Source: Phytoactinopolyspora halophila (GTDB lineage: Bacteria > Actinomycetota > Actinomycetes > Jiangellales > Jiangellaceae). Taken from it: a stretch of 64,000 bases of DNA. This document shows, piece after piece, positions 42,771 through 52,372 of the stretch. Positions within the stretch are counted from its first letter, which is position 1, and each line of letters opens with the position of its first letter. The stretch covers positions 310,001-374,000 of the forward strand of contig NZ_QMIG01000002.1 in assembly GCF_003287285.1 (NCBI RefSeq), written 5' to 3'. A program made the translations under genes and the position numbers. The notes under the pieces were generated by a model that saw only the letters and a program-made list of their open reading frames with translations, did no database searches and was not told the origin of the DNA.

Positions 42771-43517
42771 ATGACCTACCGCTTGTTGTTACTTCGTCAC
42801 GGCGAGAGCGAATGGAACGCGAAGAACCTCTTCACAGGCTGGGTCGACGTCGAGCTTACGGCTGCCGGTGAGGCCGAGGCACGGCGCGGCGGAGAACTGC
42901 TGGCCGAACGGGCCATCTTGCCCGATGTCGTACACACCAGCGTCTTGCGCCGGGCCATTCACACCGCCGACATCACGCTCGACGTGGCCGACCGGCATTG
43001 GATCCCGGTGCGCCGGTCGTGGCGGCTCAACGAGCGTCATTACGGGGCACTACAGGGAAAGAACAAGAAACAGACACTGGAGCGGTACGGCGAGGAGCAG
43101 TTCATGCTCTGGCGGCGCTCGTACGATACTCCGCCCCCGCCCATCGCCGACGACGACGAGTACTCCCAGGTCGCCGATCCCCGCTATGCGGATCTCCCTC
43201 CCGAGCTCATGCCACGGACGGAGTGCCTGAAGGACGTGCTGGAGCGGTTCCTGCCCTACTGGTATGACGGCATCGTGCCGGACCTGCGGCGCGGGGCTAC
43301 GGTGGCTGCGGTGGCCCACGGCAACTCGCTGCGCGCGCTGGTCAAGCATCTCGACGGGATATCCGACGACGACATCGCGGGCCTGAACATCCCCACCGGC
43401 GTCCCGCTGCTGTACGAACTCGACGAGTCGATGCGCCCGGTGCGGGCCGGCGGTGAGTACCTTGACCCCGAGGCGGCGAAAGCGGCCATCGAGGCGGTGA
43501 AGAACCAGGGACGTTGA
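42771..43517 (+). CDS. gpmA: 2,3-bisphosphoglycerate-dependent phosphoglycerate mutase
   Basis: GpmA interconverts 3- and 2-phosphoglycerate in glycolysis. The 248-residue enzyme has the active-site RHGESEWN with phospho-His (about residue 9-12) and the second His in [32 protein letters not shown], which binds the phosphoglycerate, is present. There is no ribosome-binding site; the ATG may be served by coupling to the upstream gene or by leaderless translation. It ends the mshA-ybjN-gpmA run. Confidence 0.95.
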   Translation: MTYRLLLLRHGESEWNAKNLFTGWVDVELTAAGEAEARRGGELLAERAILPDVVHTSVLRRAIHTADITLDVADRHWIPVRRSWRLNERHYGALQGKNKKQTLERYGEEQFMLWRRSYDTPPPPIADDDEYSQVADPRYADLPPELMPRTECLKDVLERFLPYWYDGIVPDLRRGATVAAVAHGNSLRALVKHLDGISDDDIAGLNIPTGVPLLYELDESMRPVRAGGEYLDPEAAKAAIEAVKNQGR

Positions 43518-43548
43518 TCCCCGTCGCGTGGCGGGCCGGGAAATGGAC

Positions 43549-43576
43549 TTGAGTCCGGAGCGGACGACGATAGAAT
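43549..43576 (+). promoter_or_regulatory. Sigma-70-type promoter of the ABC exporter gene
   Basis: TTGAGT (43549-43554) and TAGAAT (43571-43576) are separated by 16 bp, close to the vegetative consensus. They lie 30 bp after the gpmA stop and upstream of the exporter gene. Confidence 0.55.
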
Positions 43577-43593
43577 AGTTGCAGTCCGCAACT
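43577..43593. promoter_or_regulatory. Operator-like inverted repeat at the transcription start
   Basis: AGTTGC and GCAACT form a perfect inverted repeat with a 5-bp spacer directly after the -10 box. The arrangement fits a MarR- or TetR-type repressor. No regulator gene adjoins the exporter. Confidence 0.55.
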
Positions 43594-43633
43594 GATCACC
43601 ACGTATCAACGCTGTTCTTCCGGGAGATTCCCT

Positions 43634-46600
43634 GTGCCGCCCCGCACTTCGGCAAATTCGCCGTCCCCCTCATATCCGCCTCAGCCCTCAGAATCGCCAT
43701 CCAGCGCGGGTTCCTCGGATCTGTCGTCCGGGTCACATACCGTCCGCCACGGTCGCGGACTCCAGACCGACCCGTCATTAGACCAAAGGTCTAATGACGG
43801 GCGGAGGGCGGGCCCGCCAGGTCCTCCGGGCACTTTCCGTCGCCTCGCGCCGTACCTGCTCCGGCATCGAGCCACCCTCGCGCTATCAATCTTGTTGGCG
43901 CTGCTCTGGGCCGGCACGGTCGCCGCGGTCCCTGTCACCCAGGGACGGATCATTGACGACGCGATCATCGGCAGCGTCGTGCCGCTGGCACCCATGCTGC
44001 TCTTCCTGGTCGCCATGGCATTCGCGCGGTTCCTGTTCTCCAGTGGGTGGCGCTATGTCGGAGGAAAGACCGCGTTCCGCATCCAGGACGATCTCCGCTA
44101 CGACGTCTACGACACGCTGCAACGCCTCGACTTCACCGGTCACGCACAGCTGCAAAGCGGTCAGCTCGTCTCGCGCATCAGCAGCGACCTGCGCTACGTG
44201 CACATGCTGCTCAGCTGGATCCCCCAGGTAGCAGGGTCCCTGCTGTCCGCGTCCCTCGCCATCGGGATCATGTTCACGCTGTCCCCTGAGGTGGCATCCC
44301 TCGTCGTCGCCGTGATCATCACTGTCTTCGTGGTCACCAATCGCCAGCGGCGCAAGGTATATGCCGCCGGATGGGACGCCCAGCAGCGTGAAGCCGAGAT
44401 GACCACCCGCGTCGAGGAGGCCGTCACGGGAGTCCGCGTCGTCCGGGCGTTCGGCCAGCAGCCGACGGAGACGGCCCGGCTGCACGCATCCCTGCTCGAC
44501 ATGTTCGCCGCCCGGGTACGCGCCGTCCGGCTGCGTGCCCCGTTCATGGCGTCCCTGCAAGGTGCACCGTTGGCCGGGCAGGTCCTCGTGCTGCTCGTCG
44601 GCGGCCTCCTCGTCCTGAACGGGCATCTCACCGTCGGTGTCTTCCTCGCCTGCACGGGTTACCTGGCCGAGCTGGTCGGTCTCGCCCGGGTCGCGGGAAT
44701 GGTCTTGACGAACGCGCCGATGTGCCGCGCGGCCACCGAACGAGTCGGCGAGTTGCTCGACCTCCGGCCGGACATCACCGAGCCGAACCGCCCTGTGGAC
44801 GTCCAGCCGGCCGGCGGAGCGGTCTCGTTCCACGACGTCCGCTTCGCCTATGCCGACGGTGACGGTCATCAGGTACTGCGCGGGTTCACCCTCGATGTCC
44901 AGCCGGGCGAGACGGTGGCGCTGGTCGGAACGTCCGGGTGCGGCAAGTCCACCGCGCTGACCATGCTGCCACGGTTCTTCGACGCCGATGCCGGCACGAT
45001 CACCGTCGACGGTATCGATGTCCGGCGCTGGTCACTGCCCAAACTGCGGCGCCGGATCGGCGTGGTCTTCGAGAACAGCTTCCTCTTCTCCGACAGCATC
45101 GGCGCCAACATCGCCTACGGTCGGCCGGATGCCTCCCCGGAGGACATCCGCGCCGCCGCCCGCGCCGCCGCAGCGGAGGAGTTTATCGACGAGCTACCCG
45201 AGGGCTACGACACGGTCGTCGGCGAGGAAGGCATCACGTTGTCGGGCGGCCAGCGACAACGTGTCGCCCTGGCCCGGGCGATCCTCGCCGATCCGGACAT
45301 CCTCCTGCTCGACGATGCGACGTCGTCGGTGGACGTCGCCGTGGAAGAACGGATCCACGCGAATCTCCGGCCGTTCCTTGCCGAACGCACCGTGCTGCTC
45401 GTCGCCTATCGCGAGTCGACCCTCAAGCTGGCAAACCGTGTCGTGCTCGTCGACGACGGCCGCGTGATCGACCACGGCAGCCATCACGAACTGCTGGCTC
45501 GCTCGGCGCTGTATCGCGAGCTGTTCGGCGACGAAGAAGCCGTGACCGGGAACGACTCGACAACCCTGATCGGGCAGGCTCGCCTGGGAAAGTTCGAGGC
45601 CACCGCCTCGGCGTGGGAATCCCGCCAGGATGCCACCGGCCGGCTGCCGGCAGCCGAGATGGAGATCCCGCCGAGCGTCGCGGAGCAGATCGCCGCGCTC
45701 CCGCCGCCCAAGGACTCCACCGGCGTCGACTTCGACCACGAAAGCGGGACGCGCGGCCCGCTACGGCTAGCGTCCTTCGTCCGGCCCTACGCCGGCGGGC
45801 TGCTCGTGGGCATGGCGCTGGTGATCCTCGAGGCGGCAATCGTCTTGGCCAACCCGATGCTCGTGCGCCGCGCGGTGGACGACGGCATGCTCGCCGGGTC
45901 GATGCCGGTGCTGCTCACCATCTGTGCGATCGCCGCCGGGCTCGTGGGTGCGCTCTGGTGGGATCAGCGCACCGGCCTGCTGTGGACGGCGCGCAGCACC
46001 GAGCGACTCCTCCTCGCCCTCCGCGTGCGCATCTTCGGCCAGCTCCAACGGCTCGGCATGGACTACTACGACCGCACCCAGGCCGGGCGCATCATGACCC
46101 GGATGACGTCCGACGTCGACGCGATCGCGCAACTGTTTCAGATCGGATTGATCAACACGGTGGTCAGCCTGACGACGTTCGCGGGGATGTCGGTGGTGAT
46201 CGTCGTCCTCGATCCGTTGCTGGCTCTGGTCGTCCTCGGCGTCGTGCCATTCGCCGTGCTCAGCACGTGGTGGTACCGCCGGCGGGCGTCCGTCGCCTAC
46301 GATCAGGCGCGCGAGCTGATCTCGCTGATCAACGCGAACATCCAGGAAAGCATGGCAGGTATCCGGGTCACGCACGCCTACCTGCGCGAGGCCGTCAACC
46401 TGGATCGCTTCGCCGCGCTGGGGCACCGGTACGTCGGCTACAGCCTGCGTGGACTGTTCGCCACGTCGGTTTATGTCGCCACAATCGAGTTGCTGTCGGT
46501 TCTGGCTATCGCGGCGGTCCTGGGCGTGGGTGCCACACGCATCGAGTCCGGAACTCTGGCCCTCGGTACGCTCGTGGCCTTCCTGCTCTATCTGGCCCAG

Positions 46601-47449
46601 GTCTTCGCCCCCGTACAGCAGCTGTCCCAGGTATTCGACATCTACCAGCGGGCGCGCACCGGCCTGGTCCGGGTACGCCGGCTGCTTGCCCTGGAGCCGT
46701 CGACGCCGGTGGTACCCGAGGCCGAGCCGGTCGACTCGCTGCAAGGCGACATCCGCTTCCACCGCACCCGGTTGCGCTATGCCAGCGCGTCCGTCGACGC
46801 CATTCGCGATGTCGATCTCCACATCCCGCCCGGGGAACGGGTCGCCTTCGTGGGACGCACCGGGGCGGGCAAGTCGACCATGTCCAAGCTGATCGCCAGG
46901 TTTTACGACCCCACGGGAGGAACGGTCCTCGTCGACGGCCGGCCACTCGACGCGCTCGACGTCACCAGCTACCGGCAACGCCTCGGCTACGTGCCACAGG
47001 AGCCGTTCCTGTTTTCCCGGACGATCCGCGAGAACATCGCCTACGCCAAGTCCGAGGCCAGTGACGCCGAGGTCGAGGCGGCGGCCCGTGCGGTCGGGGC
47101 GCACGAGTTCATCCAGCGACTCCCCGGCGGCTATCACCACGTGGTCGCCGAGCGCGGCCGCTCGCTGTCGGCGGGGCAGCGCCAGCTGGTCTGCCTGGCC
47201 CGCGCCTTGCTGCACGATCCGTCGATCTTGATACTCGACGAGGCCACGTCGAACCTGGACCTGGCCAGCGAGCGACAGGTCAACCGGGCGATGCGGGCCG
47301 CGTCGGCGGGCCGCACCACGCTGGTGGTCACTCACCGGCCGCAATCGCTGCACTGGGTCGACCGCGTTGTCGTCGTCGCCGATGGGAAGGTCGCTGGCGA
47401 CGAGCCGGCACACGAATACGTCGCGCGGGTGCTGCAACCAGCCGGCTGA
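43634..47449 (+). CDS. Fused heterodimer-type ABC exporter
   Basis: Both halves of an ABC multidrug exporter are fused in 1271 residues. Half 1: membrane domain about 75-390 and NBD1 with Walker A GTSGCGKST (about 432) and signature LSGGQRQR. Its Walker B ILLLDDATSSVD has Asp instead of the catalytic Glu, and its H-loop is VAYRES, with Tyr instead of His. Half 2: NBD2 with GRTGAGKST (about 1073), signature LSAGQRQL, normal LILDEATSNLD and the H-loop His in VTHRPQ. One ATP site is therefore degenerate, as in heterodimeric exporters. Rv0194 of M. tuberculosis has a similar fusion. The first ~65 residues are Pro/Ser-rich and include a DNA hairpin. GTG start with GGGAG. Confidence 0.88.
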   Translation: MPPRTSANSPSPSYPPQPSESPSSAGSSDLSSGSHTVRHGRGLQTDPSLDQRSNDGRRAGPPGPPGTFRRLAPYLLRHRATLALSILLALLWAGTVAAVPVTQGRIIDDAIIGSVVPLAPMLLFLVAMAFARFLFSSGWRYVGGKTAFRIQDDLRYDVYDTLQRLDFTGHAQLQSGQLVSRISSDLRYVHMLLSWIPQVAGSLLSASLAIGIMFTLSPEVASLVVAVIITVFVVTNRQRRKVYAAGWDAQQREAEMTTRVEEAVTGVRVVRAFGQQPTETARLHASLLDMFAARVRAVRLRAPFMASLQGAPLAGQVLVLLVGGLLVLNGHLTVGVFLACTGYLAELVGLARVAGMVLTNAPMCRAATERVGELLDLRPDITEPNRPVDVQPAGGAVSFHDVRFAYADGDGHQVLRGFTLDVQPGETVALVGTSGCGKSTALTMLPRFFDADAGTITVDGIDVRRWSLPKLRRRIGVVFENSFLFSDSIGANIAYGRPDASPEDIRAAARAAAAEEFIDELPEGYDTVVGEEGITLSGGQRQRVALARAILADPDILLLDDATSSVDVAVEERIHANLRPFLAERTVLLVAYRESTLKLANRVVLVDDGRVIDHGSHHELLARSALYRELFGDEEAVTGNDSTTLIGQARLGKFEATASAWESRQDATGRLPAAEMEIPPSVAEQIAALPPPKDSTGVDFDHESGTRGPLRLASFVRPYAGGLLVGMALVILEAAIVLANPMLVRRAVDDGMLAGSMPVLLTICAIAAGLVGALWWDQRTGLLWTARSTERLLLALRVRIFGQLQRLGMDYYDRTQAGRIMTRMTSDVDAIAQLFQIGLINTVVSLTTFAGMSVVIVVLDPLLALVVLGVVPFAVLSTWWYRRRASVAYDQARELISLINANIQESMAGIRVTHAYLREAVNLDRFAALGHRYVGYSLRGLFATSVYVATIELLSVLAIAAVLGVGATRIESGTLALGTLVAFLLYLAQVFAPVQQLSQVFDIYQRARTGLVRVRRLLALEPSTPVVPEAEPVDSLQGDIRFHRTRLRYASASVDAIRDVDLHIPPGERVAFVGRTGAGKSTMSKLIARFYDPTGGTVLVDGRPLDALDVTSYRQRLGYVPQEPFLFSRTIRENIAYAKSEASDAEVEAAARAVGAHEFIQRLPGGYHHVVAERGRSLSAGQRQLVCLARALLHDPSILILDEATSNLDLASERQVNRAMRAASAGRTTLVVTHRPQSLHWVDRVVVVADGKVAGDEPAHEYVARVLQPAG
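43771..43801. promoter_or_regulatory. 14-bp inverted repeat inside the exporter's 5' coding region
   Basis: CCCGTCATTAGACC and GGTCTAATGACGGG pair perfectly around AAA. The core TTAGACC-AAA-GGTCTAA looks like a transcription-factor site or an attenuator-type hairpin. It falls at codons 46-56 of the exporter. Confidence 0.6.
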
Positions 47450-47467
47450 GCACCTCGCGCATCGAGG

Positions 47468-48925
47468 TCAGTCCAGCCAGCCCGACCAGTCGATCCCGGA
47501 ACGCGGTTCGAACCGGGTGATCGGCTGGGTCGCGCGGACCAGCGCCCGCCCTTCGGTTCGGGTACGGATGATCCCCGCCGTACGCGCCTGGACGAGGAGG
47601 TTGCCAAGGGCGGTGGCCTCGCTCGGGCCCGCCAGGACGGGCAGCCCGGTAGCGTCCGCCGTCAGCTGGGCCAGCAGCTCGTTCTGCGATCCACCACCGA
47701 CGAGATGGACCACGTCGACCTCGTGTCCGGACAGCCGGATCGCGTCGCGGACCGTGCGGGCGTGTCCGAGCGCCAAGCTGTCGAGAATGCACCGCACGAG
47801 CGCCGGCCTCGTCTCGGGTACCGGCTGACCGGCGTCGGCACACAGCTTCCGGATGCGTGCCGGCATGTCGCCCGGCGGAGTCAACTCGGGTGACTCGGCA
47901 TCGAACACGCTGCGCAACGCTGGCTCGCGTGCCGCCGCCTGCACGAGTTCGCCCAGGTTGATCGTCCGTGCCGACTCGCCCTGCGCCTTCCACTTCCGGA
48001 GGCACTCCTGGAGCGGCCACAAACCCATGACGTTGCGTAGATAGCGGATGGTGCCGTCGACACCGACCTCGTTCGTGAAGTTCGCCGTGGCGCTCTCGTC
48101 GCTCAGCACCGGAGCGTCCAGCTCGACGCCCACGAGCGACCAGGTACCGCACGAGATGTAGGCGAACCGGCGATTCTCGGCCGGCACCGCGACGATCGCC
48201 GATGCCGTGTCGTGCGAGGCCACGCCGCCGACCTGGATCCGGCCGTCGTCCCCGACACGTTCGCGGATCGCCGGGAACAATGATCCGCGCGGCGTACCGG
48301 GATCGTAGATGTCGGGGAAGATTCCGACGGGCAGACCCAGCTCCCTGGCCAGGCCCACCGCCCATTCGCCCGTGACGACGTCGTACAGCTGGGTGGTCGA
48401 CGCGTTCGTCCGTTCGGCTCCCACCGCACCGGTCAGCGAATGTACGACGAGATCCGGCATGAGCAGCATCGTCGCCGCCCGCGTGAGCCGGTCCTCCTCC
48501 TCGGCGAGAAGCTGGTACAGGGTGTTGAAAGGGAGGAACTGCAGGCCGGTGATGCCGTACAGGTGGCCATCACCGAGCCGCTGCCGGACGGTGTCCATGA
48601 TCCCGTCCGTCCGCGAATCCCGGTGGTGGACGGGTGGTCCCAGCAAGCTGCCGTCGGAATCGAGCAGCCCGTAGTCGACGGCCCAGGAGTCGATCCCCAC
48701 GCAGGCCAGCGACTCGTCAGCAGCGCGGGCTGCGGCCACGCCCGCGACGACGCCGTCGAGCAGCGTGTCGACGTCCCACACCAGACGGCCGTCCCGGTCG
48801 GCCGGCCGGTTGGGGAAGCGATGCACGAGCTCGGCGTCCAGGTGGTCCGGCCCGATGTGGCCGAGCATGACGCGCCCGCTCGACCCTCCCAGGTCCGCGG
48901 CCGCAGCGGTCAGCGTCTCCGTCAT
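47468..48925 (-). CDS. rhaB: Rhamnulokinase
   Basis: RhaB phosphorylates L-rhamnulose to L-rhamnulose 1-phosphate. The 485-residue protein is a FGGY-type kinase with the N-terminal phosphate-binding ADLGGSSGRVMLG. VGIDSWAVDYGLLD carries the catalytic Asp and VVHLVGGGSQNELLAQLTAD carries the adenosine-binding part. It ends the rhaI-rhaD-rhaB operon, six bases after the rhaD stop. Its stop converges with the ABC exporter's 18 bp away. Confidence 0.93.
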   Translation of the reverse strand: MTETLTAAAADLGGSSGRVMLGHIGPDHLDAELVHRFPNRPADRDGRLVWDVDTLLDGVVAGVAAARAADESLACVGIDSWAVDYGLLDSDGSLLGPPVHHRDSRTDGIMDTVRQRLGDGHLYGITGLQFLPFNTLYQLLAEEEDRLTRAATMLLMPDLVVHSLTGAVGAERTNASTTQLYDVVTGEWAVGLARELGLPVGIFPDIYDPGTPRGSLFPAIRERVGDDGRIQVGGVASHDTASAIVAVPAENRRFAYISCGTWSLVGVELDAPVLSDESATANFTNEVGVDGTIRYLRNVMGLWPLQECLRKWKAQGESARTINLGELVQAAAREPALRSVFDAESPELTPPGDMPARIRKLCADAGQPVPETRPALVRCILDSLALGHARTVRDAIRLSGHEVDVVHLVGGGSQNELLAQLTADATGLPVLAGPSEATALGNLLVQARTAGIIRTRTEGRALVRATQPITRFEPRSGIDWSGWLD

Positions 48926-48931
48926 CGGGCA

Positions 48932-50968
48932 TCACCGCAGGAACGCAGCCGCCACCCCGGCATCCACCGGGACGTGCAGACCGGTCGTGTGGCTCAGATC
49001 GCCACCGGTGAGCGCGAACACGGCATTGGCAACGTGCTCGGGCAGGACTTCACGCTTGAGCAGCGTGCGCTGGGCATAGAATTCGCCCAGTTTCTCTTCC
49101 GGCACGCCATAGACCGCTGCCCGCTGTGCACCCCAACCACCTGCGAAGATGCCCGAGCCACGGACCACGCCATCCGGGTTGATCCCGTTCACGCGGATAC
49201 CGTGCTCGCCCAGCTCGGCGGCCAGCAGCCGTACCTGGTGGGCCTGGTCGGCCTTGGTGGCGCCGTAGGCGATGTTGTTCGGCCCGGCGAAGACGGAATT
49301 CTTGCTCGTGATGTAGACGATGTCGCCCCCGAGTCCCTGTTCGATCATGACGCGGGCGGCCTCCCGGGACACCAGGAACGAACCCTTCGCCATGACGTCG
49401 TGCTGCAGATCCCAGTCGCGGGCCGAGGTCTCAAGCAGCGGCTTGGATATGGACAGCCCGGCGTTGTTCACCACGAGATCGACACCACCGAACGCGCGGG
49501 CGGCCTCGTCGAAGGCGGCCGCGACCCGCGTTTCGTCGGTGACATCCACCTGTACCGGGACGGCGACGTCGCTGTTGCCGATCTCGGCGGCGGTCTCCGC
49601 CGCCGTGTCGCCGTTCAGGTCGGCGACCACGACGCAGGCGCCTTCGTCAGCCAGGCGCTTGGCCACGGCCTTGCCGATCCCGGAACCAGCGCCGGTGACC
49701 AGGGCCACCCGGGTCGCCAACGGCTTGGGCGGTGGCATCCTCCGCAGCTTCGCCTCTTCGAGCTGCCAGTACTCGATCCGGAACTTCTCGGCTTCCGGGA
49801 TCGGCGCGTAGGTGGAAAGCGCCTCCGCGCCCCGCATCACATTGATCGCGTTGACATAGAACTCGCCAGCCACCCTGGCGGTCTGCTTGTCCTTGCCGAA
49901 GCTGAACATGCCCACCCCGGGCACGAGAACGATCGCCGGGTCCGCCCCTCGCATGGGCGGGCTGTCCGGCGTCGCGTGACGCTCGTAGTACGCCCGGTAG
50001 TCTTCCCGATACTCCGCGTGCAGCTCCCTCAACCGGGCGGTCATCTCGTCGAGCGATGCCGTCACCGGAAGGTCGAGAACCAGCGGGCGGACCTTGGTGC
50101 GCAGGAAGTGGTCCGGGCACGATGTGCCCAGTGCGGCAAGCTGTTGCAGTTTCTCCCGCGCCAGGAAATCCAGCACCACGTCGTCGTCGGTGAAATGACC
50201 GACCTGTGGCCTGTCCGTCGCGGCAAGCCCACGGATCACCGGCGCCAGCGCCGCAGCCCGCTCGCGTCGCTCGTCGTCGGGAAGCGCCTCGTGTCCGGGA
50301 ACGACGGCACCGAAGGGCGCGTCCACGCCACGCTGCGCGATGAACTGCTCGGCCGTGCGGATGATCTCCAGAGTGCGTGCCTCGCACTCCGCACTCGACT
50401 CTCCCCATGCCGTGATCCCGTGCCCGCCGAGGATGCAACCGACCGCCTGCGGGTTGGCCGCCTTGATGGCAGCGATGTCCAACCCGAGCTGAAACCCGGG
50501 ACGACGCCACGGAACCCAGACCACGCGGTCACCGAAGCACTCCTTGGTGAGCGCCTCGCCGTCGGCGGCCGTGGCCAGGGCAATGCCGGAGTCCGGATGC
50601 AGGTGATCAACGTGGGCGGCCTCGACCAGGCCGTGCATGGCCGTGTCGATCGACGGGGCCGCACCGCCCTTGCCGTGCAGGCAGTAGTCGAAGGCGGCGA
50701 CCATCTCGTCCTCCCGGTCAACGCCGGGATAGACGTCGACGAGGGCACGCATCCGGTCGAGGCGGAGCACGGCAAGACCGCTCTCCGAGAGCGTACCGAG
50801 ATCGCCGCCGGAACCTTTCACCCAGAGCAGCTCCACCGACTCGTTCGTGACCGGGTCGACGTCCGCGCCCTTCACGGATGTGTTGCCACCGGCGTAGTTG
50901 GTATTGCGCGGATCGGAGCCGAGCCGATTGCTGCGCTCGAGGAGCGCCGCGACATCCGCATGTGTCAT
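48932..50968 (-). CDS. rhaD: Bifunctional rhamnulose-1-phosphate aldolase / short-chain dehydrogenase
   Basis: The 678-residue fusion splits rhamnulose 1-phosphate into dihydroxyacetone phosphate and L-lactaldehyde and then processes the lactaldehyde. Residues about 1-390 are a class II aldolase (NYAGGNTSVKGADVDP; HVDHLHPDSGIALATA with the zinc His residues). About 415-678 is a Rossmann dehydrogenase with GAGSGIGKAVAKRL, NNAGLS and the catalytic YGATKADQ (Tyr-x3-Lys). The ATG at 50968 is preceded by AAGGGA. The SDR half likely makes L-lactate or propanediol, which would connect to the lactate oxidase 3 kb away. Confidence 0.9.
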   Translation of the reverse strand: MTHADVAALLERSNRLGSDPRNTNYAGGNTSVKGADVDPVTNESVELLWVKGSGGDLGTLSESGLAVLRLDRMRALVDVYPGVDREDEMVAAFDYCLHGKGGAAPSIDTAMHGLVEAAHVDHLHPDSGIALATAADGEALTKECFGDRVVWVPWRRPGFQLGLDIAAIKAANPQAVGCILGGHGITAWGESSAECEARTLEIIRTAEQFIAQRGVDAPFGAVVPGHEALPDDERRERAAALAPVIRGLAATDRPQVGHFTDDDVVLDFLAREKLQQLAALGTSCPDHFLRTKVRPLVLDLPVTASLDEMTARLRELHAEYREDYRAYYERHATPDSPPMRGADPAIVLVPGVGMFSFGKDKQTARVAGEFYVNAINVMRGAEALSTYAPIPEAEKFRIEYWQLEEAKLRRMPPPKPLATRVALVTGAGSGIGKAVAKRLADEGACVVVADLNGDTAAETAAEIGNSDVAVPVQVDVTDETRVAAAFDEAARAFGGVDLVVNNAGLSISKPLLETSARDWDLQHDVMAKGSFLVSREAARVMIEQGLGGDIVYITSKNSVFAGPNNIAYGATKADQAHQVRLLAAELGEHGIRVNGINPDGVVRGSGIFAGGWGAQRAAVYGVPEEKLGEFYAQRTLLKREVLPEHVANAVFALTGGDLSHTTGLHVPVDAGVAAAFLR

Positions 50969-51014
50969 CCCGCATGTCCCTTCATCTGAATCGCGCCCGG
51001 TGCCGTTCGCCGCG

Positions 51015-52181
51015 TCATGCGCCCCAGCCGGCTTGCTGACCACCTACGCGCTGCTCGGCGATCTTCTCGGCGTACCCGGACTGGTAATAGGCGCCGAGCG
51101 GATCCGCCTCGAATCCCTGCTCCGCGCGCAGCTCGGCCAGCAGCGGGCGAAGGTCAGAATAGAACGCATCCATGAAGATCTCGTTCGCGTCCAAGACGTC
51201 GCCATTGCGCTGGGCCGCGGTCAACGCACTGGTGTCGACCGTCATGGCTCTAGCGGCCATCTCCTGGACCGTGAGTACGGACCGGATGATCGCCGGGATC
51301 TTCGGTTCGATGTTGTGGCATTGGTCGAGCATAAACGCCAGGCCCGCCTCCGGTCGGTGCGCGCCCGCAGCGACGATCTCGTACATGATGCGGAACAGCT
51401 GGAACGGATCGGCCGCGCCCACCATGAGATCGTCGTCGGCGTAGAACCGGGAATTGAGGTCGAATCCGCCGAGTTTGCCTTCCCGCAGCAGGAAGGCCAC
51501 GATGAACTCGATGTTCGTGCCCGGCGCGTGATGACCGGTATCGATCACCACCTGCGCCTTCGGCCCAAGCCGCAGGCAGTGAGCGTACGACGTTCCCCAG
51601 TCCGGAACATCGGTGGTGTAAAAGGAGGGCTCGAACAGCTTGTATTCCAGCAACAGGCGCTGGCCCTCACCGAGGCGCTCGTATGCTTCGGACAGCGCTT
51701 CGGACAGGCGATCCTGGCGAGCGCGGATACTGTCCTGACCGGGGTAGTTGGTGCCGTCGGCGAACCACAACTTCAGCGTGTCCGAGCCGGTCGCGTCCAT
51801 GACGTCGACGCATTCCAGCAAGTGATCGGTAGCTTTGCGGCGTACGGCGGGGTCGGGATGGCAGACGCTGCCCAGCTTGTAGTCGTCATCCTGGAACACG
51901 TTGGCGTTGATCGCCCCGATCTGCAGCCCCTGGTCACGTGCATGCTTGGCGAGCTGGCCGTAATCGTCGACCTTGTCCCACGGGATGTGCAGGGCGACGG
52001 TGGGGGCAGCACCGGTCAGCCGATGCACGACGGCAGCGTCGTCGATCTTCTCGTAGGGATCACGCGGCACACCGGGTTGCGTGAATACCTTGAATCTGGT
52101 CCCGGAATTCGCGTACGCCCATGATGCCGTCTCGACCTTGACTCCAAGAAGCGCCGCTTTGACCTCGGCTTCAGTATCCAT
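51015..52181 (-). CDS. rhaI: L-rhamnose isomerase
   Basis: RhaI converts L-rhamnose to L-rhamnulose. The 388-residue enzyme is of the RhaI type found in Rhizobiales and actinobacteria, not the E. coli RhaA type. Features are WAYANSGTRFKVFTQPGVPR, LKLWFADGTNYPGQDSIRAR, VIDTGHHAPGTNIEFIVAFL and GGFDLNSRFYADDDLMVGA, which supply the metal ligands. The ATG at 52181 has GGGAG upstream. It is the first gene of the rha operon and is divergent from a LacI regulator. Confidence 0.9.
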   Translation of the reverse strand: MDTEAEVKAALLGVKVETASWAYANSGTRFKVFTQPGVPRDPYEKIDDAAVVHRLTGAAPTVALHIPWDKVDDYGQLAKHARDQGLQIGAINANVFQDDDYKLGSVCHPDPAVRRKATDHLLECVDVMDATGSDTLKLWFADGTNYPGQDSIRARQDRLSEALSEAYERLGEGQRLLLEYKLFEPSFYTTDVPDWGTSYAHCLRLGPKAQVVIDTGHHAPGTNIEFIVAFLLREGKLGGFDLNSRFYADDDLMVGAADPFQLFRIMYEIVAAGAHRPEAGLAFMLDQCHNIEPKIPAIIRSVLTVQEMAARAMTVDTSALTAAQRNGDVLDANEIFMDAFYSDLRPLLAELRAEQGFEADPLGAYYQSGYAEKIAEQRVGGQQAGWGA

Positions 52182-52241
52182 GCCTGCCACTCCCTCACGG
52201 ATTTCGTATGATTCGCCGGCGACCGCCACCCAGACCAGCTA

Positions 52242-52255
52242 ATGAAACGTTTCAT
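52242..52255. promoter_or_regulatory. LacI-type operator between rhaI and the divergent regulator
   Basis: ATGAAACGTTTCAT is a perfect 14-bp palindrome with the central CG typical of LacI-family sites. It can control both the rha operon and the divergent regulator gene. Confidence 0.7.
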
Positions 52256-52372
52256 ACAACCTACGGCCACTCGTCTGAGCTGTCAAGATGCGCCTACGTG
52301 CCGGCCGTTTGATAGAACCATCGCGTACGATCGGCATACGTGGCGCTCGGCTCGGGTCTGGAGGCCAATCAC

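Noticed and set aside
45767-47437. Long minus-strand open frame of 556 codons
   Set aside because: Antisense to the second half of the ABC exporter, whose ATPase motifs are unmistakable.
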